A stretch of DNA of 64,000 bases from Elephas maximus indicus (lineage: Eukaryota; Chordata; Mammalia; Proboscidea; Elephantidae): assembly GCF_024166365.1 (NCBI RefSeq), contig NC_064822.1, forward strand, positions 103,474,823 to 103,538,822, given 5' to 3'. The notes beneath the pieces were generated by a model that saw only the letters and a program-made list of their open reading frames with translations, made no database searches and was not told the DNA's origin. This document shows, piece after piece, positions 35,074 to 45,480 of the stretch. Every line of letters begins with the position of its first letter. Within the stretch, counting starts at the first letter, position 1. The position numbers and the translations under genes are program-made.

Positions 35074-36345
35074 GTGAAGGATTCCATGGGGAAAATATTA
35101 AATGACACAGGAAGCATCAAAAGAAAATGGAAGGAACACACAGAGTCATTACACCAAAAAGAATTAGTCAATATTCAACCATTTCAAGAGGTGGCATACG
35201 ATCAGGAACCGATGGTACTGAAGGAAGAAGTCCAAGCTGCTCTGAAGGCACTGGCAAAAAACAAGGCTCCAGGAATTGATGGAATATCAATTGAGATGTT
35301 TCAACAAACAGATGCATCACTGGAGGTGCTCACTGGTCTATGCCAAGAAATATGGAAGACAGCTTCCTGGCCAACTGACTGGAAGAGATCCATATTTCTG
35401 CCTATTCCCAAGAAAGGTGATCCAACCGAATGTGGAAATTATAGAACAATATCACTAATATCACACGCAAGCAAAATTCTGCTGAAGATCATCCAAAAAC
35501 GGCTACAGCAGTATATCGACAGGGAACTGACAAAAATTCAGGCTGGTTTCAGAAGAGGACGTGGAACCAGGGATATCATTGCTGATGTCAGGTGGATCCT
35601 GGCTGAAAGCAGAGAATACCAGAAGGATGTTTACCTGTGTTTTACTGATTATGCAAAGGCATTTGACTGTGTGGATCATAACAAACTACGGATAACACCG
35701 CGAAGAATGGGAATTCCAGAACACTCAATTGTGCTCATGAGGAACCTTTACATAGGTCAAGATGCAGTTGTTTGGACAGAACAAGGGGACACTGATTGGT
35801 TTAAAGTCAGGAAAGGTGTGAGTCAGGGCTGTATTCTTTCACCATACCTGTTTAATCTGTATGCTGAACAAATTATACGAGAAGCTGGACTTTACGAAGA
35901 AGAACGGAGCATCAGGATTGGAGGAAGACTCATTAACAACCTGCGTTATGCAGATGACACAACCTTGCTTACTGAAAGTGAAAAGGACTTGAAGCACTTA
36001 CTAATGAAAATCAAAGGCCACAGCCTTCAGTATGGATTACACCTCAACATGAAGAAAACAAAAATCCTCACAACTGGACCAATGAGCAACGTCATGATAA
36101 ATGGAGAAAAGATTGAAGTTGTCAAGGATTTCATTTTACTTGGATCCACAATCAACAGCCATGGAAGCAGCAGTCAAGAAATCAAAAGACGCATCGCATC
36201 GGGCAAATCTGCTGCAAAGAACCTCTTCAAAGCATTGAAGAGCAAAGATGTCACCCTGAAGACTAAGGTGTGCCTGACCCAAGCCATGGTATTTTCAATT
36301 GCATCATATACATGTGAAAGCTGGACAAGGAATAAGGAAGGCTGA
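35074..36345 (+). pseudogene. RTE-A reverse transcriptase, long open segment (423 codons)
   Basis: Open from MKDSMGKILND through the RT domain: NKAPGIDGISIEMFQQ at about 67-82, the palm motif FTDYAKAFDCVDH (catalytic Asp) at about 190, KGVSQGCILSPYLFN at about 249-263, LRYADDTTLL (catalytic YADD) at about 289-298, then KKTKILTTGP and GSTINSHGS. A TGA after RNKEG ends it. The C-terminal domain continues at 36367-36750 in another frame (IPWTAKRTN, YFGHVVRK). The serine in GVSQG is shared only with the RTE at 39693; other copies here have GVRQG. All RT catalytic residues are present, but the endonuclease half is dead, so the element is not autonomous. Confidence 0.9.
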
Positions 36346-37372
36346 AGAAAAGTTGACGCCTTTGAATTGTGGTGTTGGTTAAGAATATCGAATATACCGT
36401 GGACTGCCAAAAGAACGAACAAATCTGTCTTAGAAGAAGTACAACCAGAAAGCTCCTTAGAAGCAAGGATGGTGAGACTGCGCCTTACATACTTTGGACA
36501 TGTTGTCAGGAAGTATGAGTCCCCGGAGAAGGACATCATGCTTGGCAGAGTACAGGGTCAGCAGAAAAGAGGAAGACCCTCAAGGAGGTGGATTGACACA
36601 GTGGCTGCAACAATGAGCTCAAGCATAACAACGATTGTAAGAATGGCACGGGACTGGGCAGTGTTTCCTTCTGTTGTGCATAGGGTCGCTGAGTCGGAAC
36701 CGACTCGACGGCACCTAACAACAACAACAACAACAACATCCCATTCCTAATAATTTACTGCTCCATAGGCTTTAAGGAGTCCTTTTGATGCAACGGCCTT
36801 GTTAAAATATGTTCTTTGGTTCAATAAGATGCAGGTTATGGGTTCAAATTGGCATAAAATGCCTATTTCCAAGGCCCAAGGAGAAATGTGCCGATTTTTG
36901 TTGAAATCCTTTTGAATCCTCCAGAAAACATAGCAGTGACCCATCTGTCAGCTTTGCATCAGACTTTGTTCTTTAGGGATTCTCCCCAATGTCAATTTCA
37001 GACTCTTTTAATATTCAGGACAGTCTCCTGCCACATTCATGGCTTTGGTGGGTGACAGTGGAATATGTTGTTGTAACACTCAGTGTTGCGTTGCTTGGAC
37101 ACTACCATGCCTGCCCATCTTACGCATCCAAGTGGCTACCTCTAGAGGGCAGACCAAGGCATCCATCTTGGCATTCTAGTTCTTCTCTGAGCCAGTAATT
37201 TGTCTCTTTTGGTGGGCATCCACATGATCAACTTTTTTTTCCTGAATTGCCATAGGCCTTCCACAATTGCACTTTCCACATCACAGCAGTCTTTAATTGT
37301 CCATTCATTAAGCATTCATAAGCCAGACCATATGGCAATGCCATTGGCTGTGGCCTAGGAATCCGCGAATAT

Positions 37373-37552
37373 CAAAAACAAACAAACAAAAAAACCCGTT
37401 GCCGTTGAGTCGATTCTGACTCATAGCGACCCTATAAGACAGAGTAGAACTGCCTCATAGAGTTTCCAAGGAGCGCCTGGTGGATTTGAACTGCGAACTG
37501 CCACCCTTTTGGTTAGCAACTGCAGCTCTTAACCGCTATGCCACCAGTGTTT
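37373..37552 (-). repeat. AfroSINE nested in ERV-L pol
   Basis: caaaaacaaacaaacaaaaa then acccgttgccgttgagtcg at left; head complement gccaccagtgtttc at right. Interrupts the RNase H segment. Confidence 0.93.
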
Positions 37553-37929
37553 CTGTGAGTGTTCCAGACATCTTTAATATAGTATTTTATATCACTTAGA
37601 ACTTTGCCTGAAGAGAAAAATGAAGTTCTTTTTGTATTGTTATGTACACTGCTTTCAGTTCAGCCTATCGGGCGGATTTAACTTTGCCTTTTTCAACTAG
37701 GATTTTACTGTATGGTGGAAAAAAAGCAGCAGACTTCCACTTAAAATCTACAATACAGAAACTCCGATTGGTGAGGTGAATAGCCTGTTACACTTCAGTG
37801 GAAAGACAGTCATAAGGTTCAAACTATTCAACAACAGGAGAGGGTTGGTTGTTCCTTAGGGTGTTCTGTCATTAATCCTAGAGTTGGAAAGAGGCTACCT
37901 GCTCATAGATATGATGCACCCACTTCCAT

Positions 37930-38013
37930 TCCCATTGCTGTTGAGACGATTCCAACTCATAGCAACCCTATAGAACAGAGTAGAACTGCCCATTAGGGTT
38001 TCCAAGGCAGTAA
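37930..38013 (-). repeat. AfroSINE, 3' half, split by L1-D
   Basis: cccattgctgttgagacgat through agggtttccaaggcagtaa. Continues at 38823 after the L1 insertion. Confidence 0.92.
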
Positions 38014-38822
38014 TCCGTTTTTTTTTTTTTTTTTAAATTGTATTTTAGATGCAAGTTTACAGAACAAACTGGCTTCTCATTAAACAATTAGTACACACAC
38101 TGTTTTGTGACATTGGTTGCCAACACCACAACATGTCAACACTCTCCCTTTCTTGACTTTGGGTCTCCTCTTACCAGCTATCCTGTCCCCTTCTGCCTTC
38201 TCGCCCTTGTGCCTGGGCTGGTGTGCCCATTTAGTCTTGTTTTGTTTTATGGGTCTGTCTAATCTTTGGCTGAAGGGCAAACCTCAGGAGTGACTTTATT
38301 ACTGAGCTAAAAGGGTGTTGGGGGGCCATATTCTCAGGGTTTCTCCAGTCTCTGCCAGACCAGTAAGTCTGGTCCTTTTTTTTTTTTTTCTTTGGTGAGT
38401 TAGAATTTTGTTTTACATTTTTCTCCAGCTCTGTCTGGGACCCTCTTTTGTGATCCCTCTCAGGGCAGTTAGTGGTGGTAGCTGGGCGCCATCTAGTAGT
38501 GCTGGACTCAGTCTGGTAGAGGCTGTATTACTTGTGGTTCATTAGTCATTTGGACTAATCTTTCCCTTGTGTCTTTGATTTTCTCCGTTCTCCCTTGCTC
38601 CAGATGTAGTGAGACTAGTGGAGCATCTTAGATGGCCCTTTACAAGCTTTTAAGACCCCAGATGCTATTCATCAAAGAAGAATGTAGAACATTTTCTTTA
38701 TAAATTATGTTATGCCAGTTGAGCTAGGTATTCCCTAGGACCATGGTCCCCACAGCTCTCAGTACAGTAATATGGTGCCTCTGGGAGTTTGGATGTGTCT
38801 CTGGAGCTTCCATAACCTTGCC
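38014..38822 (-). mobile_element. L1 LINE 3' end (L1-D), inserted inside an AfroSINE
   Basis: Poly-T followed by the antisense L1 3' end (gatgcaagtttacagaacaa), 3' UTR only. It is flanked by tccaaggcagtaa (38001-38013) and tccaaggctgtaa (38823-38835), the duplicated SINE target, one mismatch. Confidence 0.94.
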
Positions 38823-38946
38823 TCCAAGGCTGTAACCATTATGGAGGCAGACTGCCACATCTTTCTCCTGAGGAGTGGCTGGTGGGTTTTAGCCATCGAC
38901 CTTTCAGTTTGCAGGAGAGGGCTTAACCACTGTGCCACCAGGGATC
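38823..38946 (-). repeat. AfroSINE, 5' half, split by L1-D
   Basis: aaggctgtaaccattatgga, cagactgccacatctttctc (long-form block) to gtgccaccagggatcc. Completes the SINE begun at 37930. Confidence 0.92.
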
Positions 38947-39692
38947 CTGCACCCACTCCACGTTAGCATATTCCTGAATTTAACATTTACACTTTATCAA
39001 AGAACTTTGTTGTACAGCTCCTTATTTGAATGCCTTTCTGACATTACTCATAATAAGATACATATCTTGGTAGAAAGATGTCCTTCAGCCATATGAGCTT
39101 TTTCCACCAGAGCTCAAGAGCATGCTAGTAAGTGTGTCTTGGATGGGTTGTACGTAGTCAAGCATGAGGGAGTTTTGCAATTCAAAATCCCAGGAGCTGC
39201 CATTGGGTGGCAGAATTAGACTTTTGCCAAGAACTCCAGTCTGCCTCGTTTTAGTAATAGGCACATCTAAAATCATTGGTCCATTAGGATTATATAGTCT
39301 CAGAGTACAGTTCATGCTATTACTCCTGGCATATATCTGAAAAGTTGCCTTTGTTCAAGATCCCATCCAAATTTAGTTCTTTTTTTCTAGGAACTGTACA
39401 TATTGGGGACAACAGGATGCCCAAATGCATTTACCAGAATCTATATAGCTCCAAAAGACTTTGTACCTTTTTATTAGTAGTACCCAGAAGGGATAGTAAT
39501 TTCTTTGTGAAATGTCCCTAGAGACCTCAATCTGGGATATTCCCAGCTATTTGACTGATTGCCCTTGGTCCTGAATCAGTCATAGGTGACTACCTCTGTG
39601 CGCTACAATTTTCAAGTGTTCTTGGCTTTCTCTTCCAAAGAGGAAATTATCATGATATCTTCAGTGTAATTAGTCAATTTACTTTTTACAAT

Positions 39693-41446
39693 GTTGTTGT
39701 TGCTGTTAGGTGCCGTCGAGTCGGTTCCGACACATAGCGACTCTATGTACAACAGAACGAAACACTGCCTGGTCCTGCGCCATCCTCAAAATCGTTGTTA
39801 TGCTTGAGCTCATTGTTGCAGCCACTGTGTCAATCCACCTCCTTGAGGGTCTTCCTCTTTTCTGCTGACCCTGTACTCTGCCAAGCATGATGTCCTTCTC
39901 CAGGGACTCATCCCTCCTGACAACATGTCCAAAGTATGTAAGGCGCAGTCTCACCATCCTTGCTTCTAAGGAGCATTTTGGCTGCACTTCTACCAAGACA
40001 GACTTGTTCGTTCTTTTGGCAGTCCATTGTATATTCAATATTGTTCACCAACACCACAATTCAAAGGTGTCAACTCTTCTTTGGTCTTCCTTATTCCTTG
40101 TCCAGGTTTCACATGCATATGATGTGATTGAAAGTACCATGGCTTGGGTCAGGCACACCTTAGTCTTCAGGGTGACATCTTTGCTCTTCAATGCTTTGAA
40201 GAGGTTCTTTGCAGCAGATTTGCCCGATGCGATGCGTCTTTTGATTTCTTGACTGCTGCTTCCATGGCTGTTGATTGTGGATCCAAGTAAAATGAAATCC
40301 TTGACAACTTCAATCTTTTCTCCACTTATCATGACGTTGCTCATTGGTCCAGTTGTGAGGATTTTTGTTTTCTTCATGTTGAGGTGCAATCCATACGGAG
40401 GCTGTGGCCTTTGATTTTCATTAGTAAGTGCTTCAAGTCCTCTTCACTTTCAGTAAGCAGGGTTGTGTCATCTGCATAACGCAGGTTGTTAATGAGTCTT
40501 CCTCCAATCCTGATGCCCCGTTCTTCTTCATAAAGTCCAGCTTCTCGTATAATTTGTTCAGCATACAGATTAAACAGGTATGGTGAAAGAATACAGCCCT
40601 GACTCACACCTTTCCTGACTTTAAACCAATCAGTGTCCCCTTGTTCTGTCCAAACAACTGCCTCTTGACCTATGTAAAGGTTCCTCATGAGCACAATTGA
40701 GTGTTCTGGAATTCCCATTCTTCGCGGTGTTATCCATAGGTTGTTATGATCCACACGGTCAAATGCCTTTGCATAATCAATAAAACACAGGTAAACATCC
40801 TTCTGGTATTCTCTGCTTTCAGCCAGGATCCACCTGACATCAGCAATGATATCCCTGGTTCCACGTCCTCTTCTGAAACCAGCCTGAATTTTTGTCAGTT
40901 CCCTGTCGATATACTGCTGTAGCCGTTTTTGGATGATCTTCAGCAGAATTTTGCTTGCGTGTGATATTAGTGATATTGTTCTATAATTTCCACATTCGGT
41001 TGGATCACCTTTCTTGGGAATAGGCAGAAATATGGATCTCTTCCAGTCAGTTGGCCAGGAAGCTGTCTTCCATATTTCTTGGCATAGACCAGTGAGCACC
41101 TCCAGTGATGCATCTGTTTGTTGAAACATCTCAATTGATATTCCATCAATTCCTGGAGCCTTGTTTTTTGCCAGTGCCTTCAGAGCAGCTTGGACTTCTT
41201 CCTTCAGTACCATCGGTTCCTGATCGTATGCCACCTCTTGAAATGGTTGAATATCGACTAATTCTTTTTGGTGTAATGACTCTGTGTGTTCCTTCCATTT
41301 TCTTTTGATGCTTCCTGTGTCATTTAATATTTTCCCCATGGAATCCTTCACTAATGCAACTCGAGGCTTGAATTTTTTCCTCAGTTCTTTCAGCTTGAGA
41401 AGTGCTGAGCATGTTCTTCCCTTTTGGTTTTCTAGAGCAAGAGATG
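39693..41446 (-). mobile_element. RTE-clade LINE (RTE-C), 5'-truncated
   Basis: The 3' tail (ttgttgttgctgttaggtgc) is at left. Target-site copies are actttttacaatg (39680-39692) and acttttttacaatg (about 41448-41461). The - strand has a 325-codon open frame 41351-40374 with NKAPGIDGISIEMFQQ, FIDYAKAFDRVDH, KGVSQGCILSP and YADDTT, then a frame change to 40389-40045 and 40038-39706. Its extreme 5' end (about 18 nt, agagcaagagatgg) is in reverse orientation to the rest. It is nearly identical to RTE-A over 34994 to about 36280, then more divergent. Confidence 0.95.
40374..41351 (-). pseudogene. RTE-C reverse transcriptase, open segment (325 codons)
   Basis: Same start (MKDSMGKILND) and RT order as in RTE-A. 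By eye about eight residues differ over 310 shared positions. The frame is lost near 40380 at KGHSL where a base is missing; the C-terminal domain lies at 40389-40045 and 40038-39706. Truncated at the 5' end, so it has no endonuclease. Confidence 0.9.
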
Positions 41447-42214
41447 GAAAACTTTTTTACAATGAGCATATCTAAATCTCATCTTACTAGATTGTACCCT
41501 TGTAGGAAGATAGTGATTGTATAATGGAATCTATCTCACAGAAAGTTGAGCTATGCTTGAACTTCTTTCCATGAACGGGATACCAAAGCCAGGTCACCTT
41601 TAGCAGTCACTGTTAACCTACTGAACTCTTAAAATGTTTTCCTCACATCTGGCATAGCAAAGACTATTGAGAGGGAAATTTTATTTAAAATTCAACTGTC
41701 AGCCTTTAAGAGCTATGCAATTTTTTTCATAAACCATGCAGGATTATACAGTTTTCTTAATGAGGGCTGAGATTACCACTGTCCTCTTGGATTTGGGTAC
41801 TGCTTCGTAATTACTATTGAGGAAGGTGTAGGCAATGCTAATGGATTCCATTTAGTACATAATTAGAACCCTTCAAAGGGTGAACTTACCCAGCATTTGG
41901 CTACAAGCTGGTAATGGCAAGGCCCTCAACTCATGACTCACCTCTTTTCCGTTTATACATTGGTGTCAATGCGATACCACCACTGGATATCTCTCACTTT
42001 CTCAGTTCTGTATCTGTACTTTTACTAAACTCTTGATACTATTTGCCACAGAATCAGCATACCATTCCAAGGTTTACTTTTAGTCCCTTAATATTGCCTT
42101 CTTAAATTTCCTGCACATATTGTAAACATTGTACACAAAATCTCTAGGGAAATTAATATGTTTTCAGTGTGAAACGCATGGAGATTATGATGTTCCTAAT
42201 TTGGGGATGACAGA
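41447..42214 (-). other. Flank of RTE-C, probably ERV-L internal sequence, unassigned
   Basis: The first 110 bp (to 41554) is the stretch copied into RTE-A. Beyond that, no open frame survives; the position upstream of the pol remnant suggests decayed gag or RT palm of the same provirus, but no motif proves it. Confidence 0.4.
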
Positions 42215-42360
42215 CCGGCTCCTAACCAAAAGGTCGGCAGTTCGAATCCACCAGCCGCTCCTTGGGAACCCTATGGGGCAGTTCTACTCTGTCCTATAGG
42301 GTCGTTATGAGTCAGAATAGACTCCACGGCAATGGGTTTGATCTTTTTTTTTTTTTTTTT
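42215..42360 (+). repeat. AfroSINE, 5'-truncated, short form
   Basis: ggctcctaaccaaaaggtcg, B-box gcagttcgaatccacc, tail ccacggcaatgggtttgatc and T tract. Confidence 0.93.
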
Positions 42361-42377
42361 GGTATGGACAAATCTAG

Positions 42378-42525
42378 AAACCCTGGTGGTGCAACAGTTA
42401 AGCGCTTGGCTGCTAACTGGGAGCTCTGTGGGAGAAAAACCTGGCAATCTGCTTTGATGAAGATTACAGCCTATAAAACCCTATGAGGCAACTCTGCTTT
42501 GTCACATAGGGCCACTAAACCAAAG
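42378..42525 (+). repeat. AfroSINE, long form, internal deletion
   Basis: aaaccctggtggtgcaacag then ctgctaactgggagctctgt, skipping the B-box part; ends with cacatagggccactaaac. Confidence 0.85.
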
Positions 42526-42624
42526 CAAACCCTCTAGAAGCAATGAGGAGTTTTGAATCTGGGTCATGAGGAAAACTGTCATCTTTTTGCAAACTATAGA
42601 AGTTAATTTTTTAGTAAACGAAAA

Positions 42625-42832
42625 CAACCAAACCAGTTGCCACGGAGTTGATTTCAACCCATGTTGACCCAATGTGTTGCAGAGTAGAACAGCACTCCAT
42701 AACGTTTTCAAGGCTGTGTTGTCTTGGAAGCAGATCGCCAGGCCTTTCTTCCATGGTGGCCCTGGGTGGATTCAAACTGCCAACCTTTTGGTTAGTAATC
42801 TAACACTTAACCATTTTCACCACCCAGGGACT
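42625..42832 (-). repeat. AfroSINE, long form, divergent
   Basis: aaccaaaccagttgccacgg at left to accacccagggac at right, with the ggaagcagatcgccaggcct block. Confidence 0.88.
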
Positions 42833-43036
42833 ACAAAATTGACTCTGGTTAGTTGAAGCAGAAATTTGATCTATTAGCATTTATTAGCTAGCTCACAGAA
42901 TCTGGTACTTGACTGGAGAAATCAGGTTAAAACAACAGCTTCCAAAACAACTCTGGTAGCCACACCATAATTGTACTCTAACCAGATAGTAGCCATCACC
43001 ACTGCCAACACCAGAACTATGCCTCTCGTGCTACTA

Positions 43037-43654
43037 CCTATATTAGTTTTCTATTGTCGTGTAGCAAATTACTACAAATTTAGAGGCTTAAAACAATACG
43101 TATTTATTACCTCACAGTCTGTTGGTGAAGAGTCAGATCACAACTTAGCTGGTCCTCCACTGAGGGTCTCACAAGGCTGCATTTGTGATGTTAGCCAGCT
43201 TGTGTTTTCATCTGGAGACTCAACTCAGGTTTTTGGCAGAATGCTTTTCTTTGCAGTTTTATGACTGAGGGCTCCAGCCTTTTAATGGCTGGTGGCCACC
43301 CTTAGCTCTGTGAAGTTGCCATCAGCTCACAGAGGCCACCAGCAATTAACATTGCCCCCTTTAAAGACAGTCACAATGTGGAAGTTTGCTTCTTCAAGAC
43401 CAGCAGGAGAGCATCTCTGTTCACAAAAAGACCCAGTCCCTCTTCTAAGGGCTGAATATGTCAGACCATCCCATGATAATCTCCCTCCTCATCAGCTCAA
43501 AACAACTAACTGGGAACCTTAATTGCCTCTGAAAAATCGCTTCATCTTTGTCATATGATGAAACCTAATCAAGGAACTGATGTCCATCATCTTTGTCTTA
43601 TTCCATATGTCACATGTTCTGCCCACAATCAAGGGGAAGAAATTATACAAGGGT
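43037..43654 (+). repeat. Ancient mammalian dispersed repeat (family not determined)
   Basis: The segments tgtcgtgtagcaaattacta, ggcttaaaacaatacgtatt, tcacaaggctgcatttgtga and gggaagaaattatacaaggg occur in this order in a common placental repeat (I recall it as LTR/MaLR-like but am unsure). Interrupted at its end by an RTE fragment. Confidence 0.6.
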
Positions 43655-43662
43655 ATAACTCA

Positions 43663-44014
43663 CTCCATATACCATGAACTGCCAAAAGAATGAACAAATC
43701 TGTCTTGGAAGAAGTACAACCAGAATGTTCCTTCGAAGCAAAGGATGGCGAGACTACATCTTACACACTTTGGACATGTTGTCAGGAGAGATCAGTCCCT
43801 GGAAAAGGACATCATGCTTGGTAAAGTAGAGGGTAGGCCAGAAAGAAGAAGACCCTCAAGGAGATGGATCAACACAGTGCCTGGATCAATGGGCTCAAGC
43901 ATAACAATTGTGGGCATGGTGCAGGACCGGGCAGTGTTTCGTTCTGTTGTACATAGGGTCGCTTTGAGTCAGAACCAACTCAATGGCACCTAAACGACAA
44001 CAACAACACACAAC
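43663..44014 (+). mobile_element. RTE-clade LINE, extreme 3' fragment
   Basis: C-terminal domain remnant (LHLTHFGHVVRRDQSLEKD, 43745-43993) and tail caatggcacctaaacgacaa. Flanked by ataactca at 43655-43662 and 44015-44022. Confidence 0.93.
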
Positions 44015-44028
44015 ATAACTCAATGAGG

Positions 44029-44228
44029 AGCCTTGGTGGTGCAATGGTTAAAAGCTCAGCAGCTAACTGAAAGGTCAGCATTTCGAACCCACCAGCCACT
44101 CTGTGGGAGAAAGATATGGCAGCCTACTTCTGCAAAGATTTACATTCTTGGAAACCCTGTGGGGTGGTTCTACTGTGTCCTGTGGAATCAATATAGGGTT
44201 TCTATGAGTCAAAATTGACTCAACAATG
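44029..44228 (+). repeat. AfroSINE, long form
   Basis: gagccttggtggtgcaatgg, gtcagcatttcgaacccacc, ctgtgggagaaagatatggc, ending gactcaacaatgtc. It immediately follows the RTE fragment. Confidence 0.9.
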
Positions 44229-44571
44229 TCTTAGAGCAAAACAGCAGAGTTTTGAAATTAAAAATAAAGAGCTTTTATTGAGAGACAGGGCAATTGTAAA
44301 TTGATAACCACAAGGTCCAGAGGGTTCCACACTAAGTGATCTGAGGAGGAGACAGTTCATGGAGTTTTTATAAGAAAATATAAAGAACTTCAGTAAAAAT
44401 TCAATGGTTGGTTAACATTTAGGTAATGGTTACAATGAACTTCAGTAAAAATTCAGTGATTGGTTGATATTTAAGTAAAGGTTACAAAATTCAGTGAGGG
44501 TACATCTGATTGGTAGAAGATTACATACATGTCTAAAATTTTTTTTTTTAAATTACAAGAAATAAAAAAAT
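44229..44571. repeat. Unassigned DNA with a 52 bp tandem duplication
   Basis: 44386-44437 and 44438-44489 are two tandem copies (aacttcagtaaaaattca at each start) with a few substitutions. Host sequence class unknown, possibly an LTR. Confidence 0.7.
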
Positions 44572-44730
44572 AAAAACCAAACCCATTGCCTTCAAGTCGA
44601 TTTTGACTCAGTAACCCTATAGGACAGAACAGAATGGCTCCATAGGGTTTCTCAGGAGCAGCTGGTGGTATGAAACTGCTGACCTTTTGGCTAGGAGCTG
44701 AGCTCTTAACCACAGCACCACCATGGCTCT
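44572..44730 (-). repeat. AfroSINE, short form
   Basis: aaaaaccaaacccattgcct at left to gcaccaccatggctc at right. Confidence 0.92.
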
Positions 44731-45480
44731 TAAAAGTTACAAAGAAATCATTAAACTGGGTATATGTGGCCTCAAAACAAACATGAGACCCTTCTTGTGG
44801 AACCACAGGGAAGACATGCGTTCTAAGGTTCTATCTTGAGTAAGCATCTGGTGTGAGAATTGTTTTGGATCCGGTTTCCTGAGCAGGTATATTCTTAAAC
44901 AAGTGAAACCCTTAAGCAAAGGAAATCACATTGTTCTCTAAAATTATTTACCAAGTAATTTTCTCAGGGTACAGTGGAGAGTTACAGAATTACAGACTGC
45001 ATTCTTGATGCAGAAGTATTTTCGATTCAAAATGGAGCTTTGGCCTAGGAACTTAACATAGCCACCATCTCATGTCGGGATCCCTAAGTTAATTTGAGGT
45101 GCTTTTACTCAATGGCAACAGGTTTTCTTTTTTTTGGGCTTGTGGCTCACTGGGGGTCACCTTAGGGTATTTCTGCCACACCACCATTGCTAGAAAAGGA
45201 GTTCCCTGCATTCAGTCTGTTTCCTCATCTTTATTTCTGGGTCAAAATATTGGGTTGCATTTGATGGTAGAATTTAAGTCTCATGCTTGCATTCTAGTTT
45301 CAATGGAAGTTAGATAATGTATTTTTTATATCATAATTTGGGAAAGCAGGACTTAAAATGTAGAAATTATCAAAATGTAGAGAATACTTCAAAATGATGA
45401 GCTGTCACTGATGACATATCTACCACAAAAGTAAATTATAATTGTCAAATGTATGAATAATATGCAATGTGTGATTTAAT
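44731..45480. other. Unassigned intergenic DNA, possibly continuing LTR-like sequence
   Basis: No coding frame recognised. The run near 45000-45085 (tggcctaggaacttaacata, catctcatgtcgggatccc) looks LTR-like but was not classified. Confidence 0.35.

Larger units (their letters stand above)
33310..36738 (+). mobile_element. Full-length RTE-clade LINE (RTE-A) with a 200 bp internal insertion
   Basis: Ends are fixed by the duplication tcccattcc at 33301-33309 and 36739-36747. The 5' region runs tgtctgtcagtttgtcgtac and the 3' end is cggcacctaacaacaac. Endonuclease pieces are at 33700-34430 (IRTWNV, IGDWNAEVG, ADCGTDHQLL). Reverse transcriptase and C-terminal domain are at 35074-36740. Relative to other RTE copies, 200 bp (34875-35074) are extra: about 119 bp of non-RTE DNA followed by a second copy of 34794-34874. 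Without it the element is about 3.23 kb, the usual full length. It lies in ERV-L sequence. Confidence 0.95.
36748..39692 (-). pseudogene. Second ERV-L-type pol remnant: RT, RNase H, integrase zinc domain
   Basis: Reading down the - strand: RT palm at about 39650 with a degenerate catalytic box (YTED in place of YxDD); thumb at about 39440; connection at 39315-39085 (RLYNPNGPMILDV, LLGFWIAKLP in another frame); RNase H from about 37720 (AELKAVY) to about 37200 (HVDAHQK-like VDHVDAHQKRQ); then integrase HHCC remnants near 37060-37150. It is interrupted by two SINEs and an L1. It duplicates the RT class of 30537-31800 but lies on the gag side of it, so two proviruses or a rearrangement are involved. 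Heavily mutated. Confidence 0.72.

Noticed and set aside
34794-35074. 200 bp spacing duplication in RTE-A considered a simple tandem duplication
   Set aside because: The 119 bp between the two copies is foreign to RTE and equals the flank of RTE-C, which a tandem duplication cannot supply.
39887-40252. Open frames antisense to RTE elements (39887-40252 +, 36174-36539 -, 10548-10910 +, 270-635 -) that resemble each other
   Set aside because: They are the complementary strand of the same conserved RTE C-terminal domain and recur only because the element recurs.
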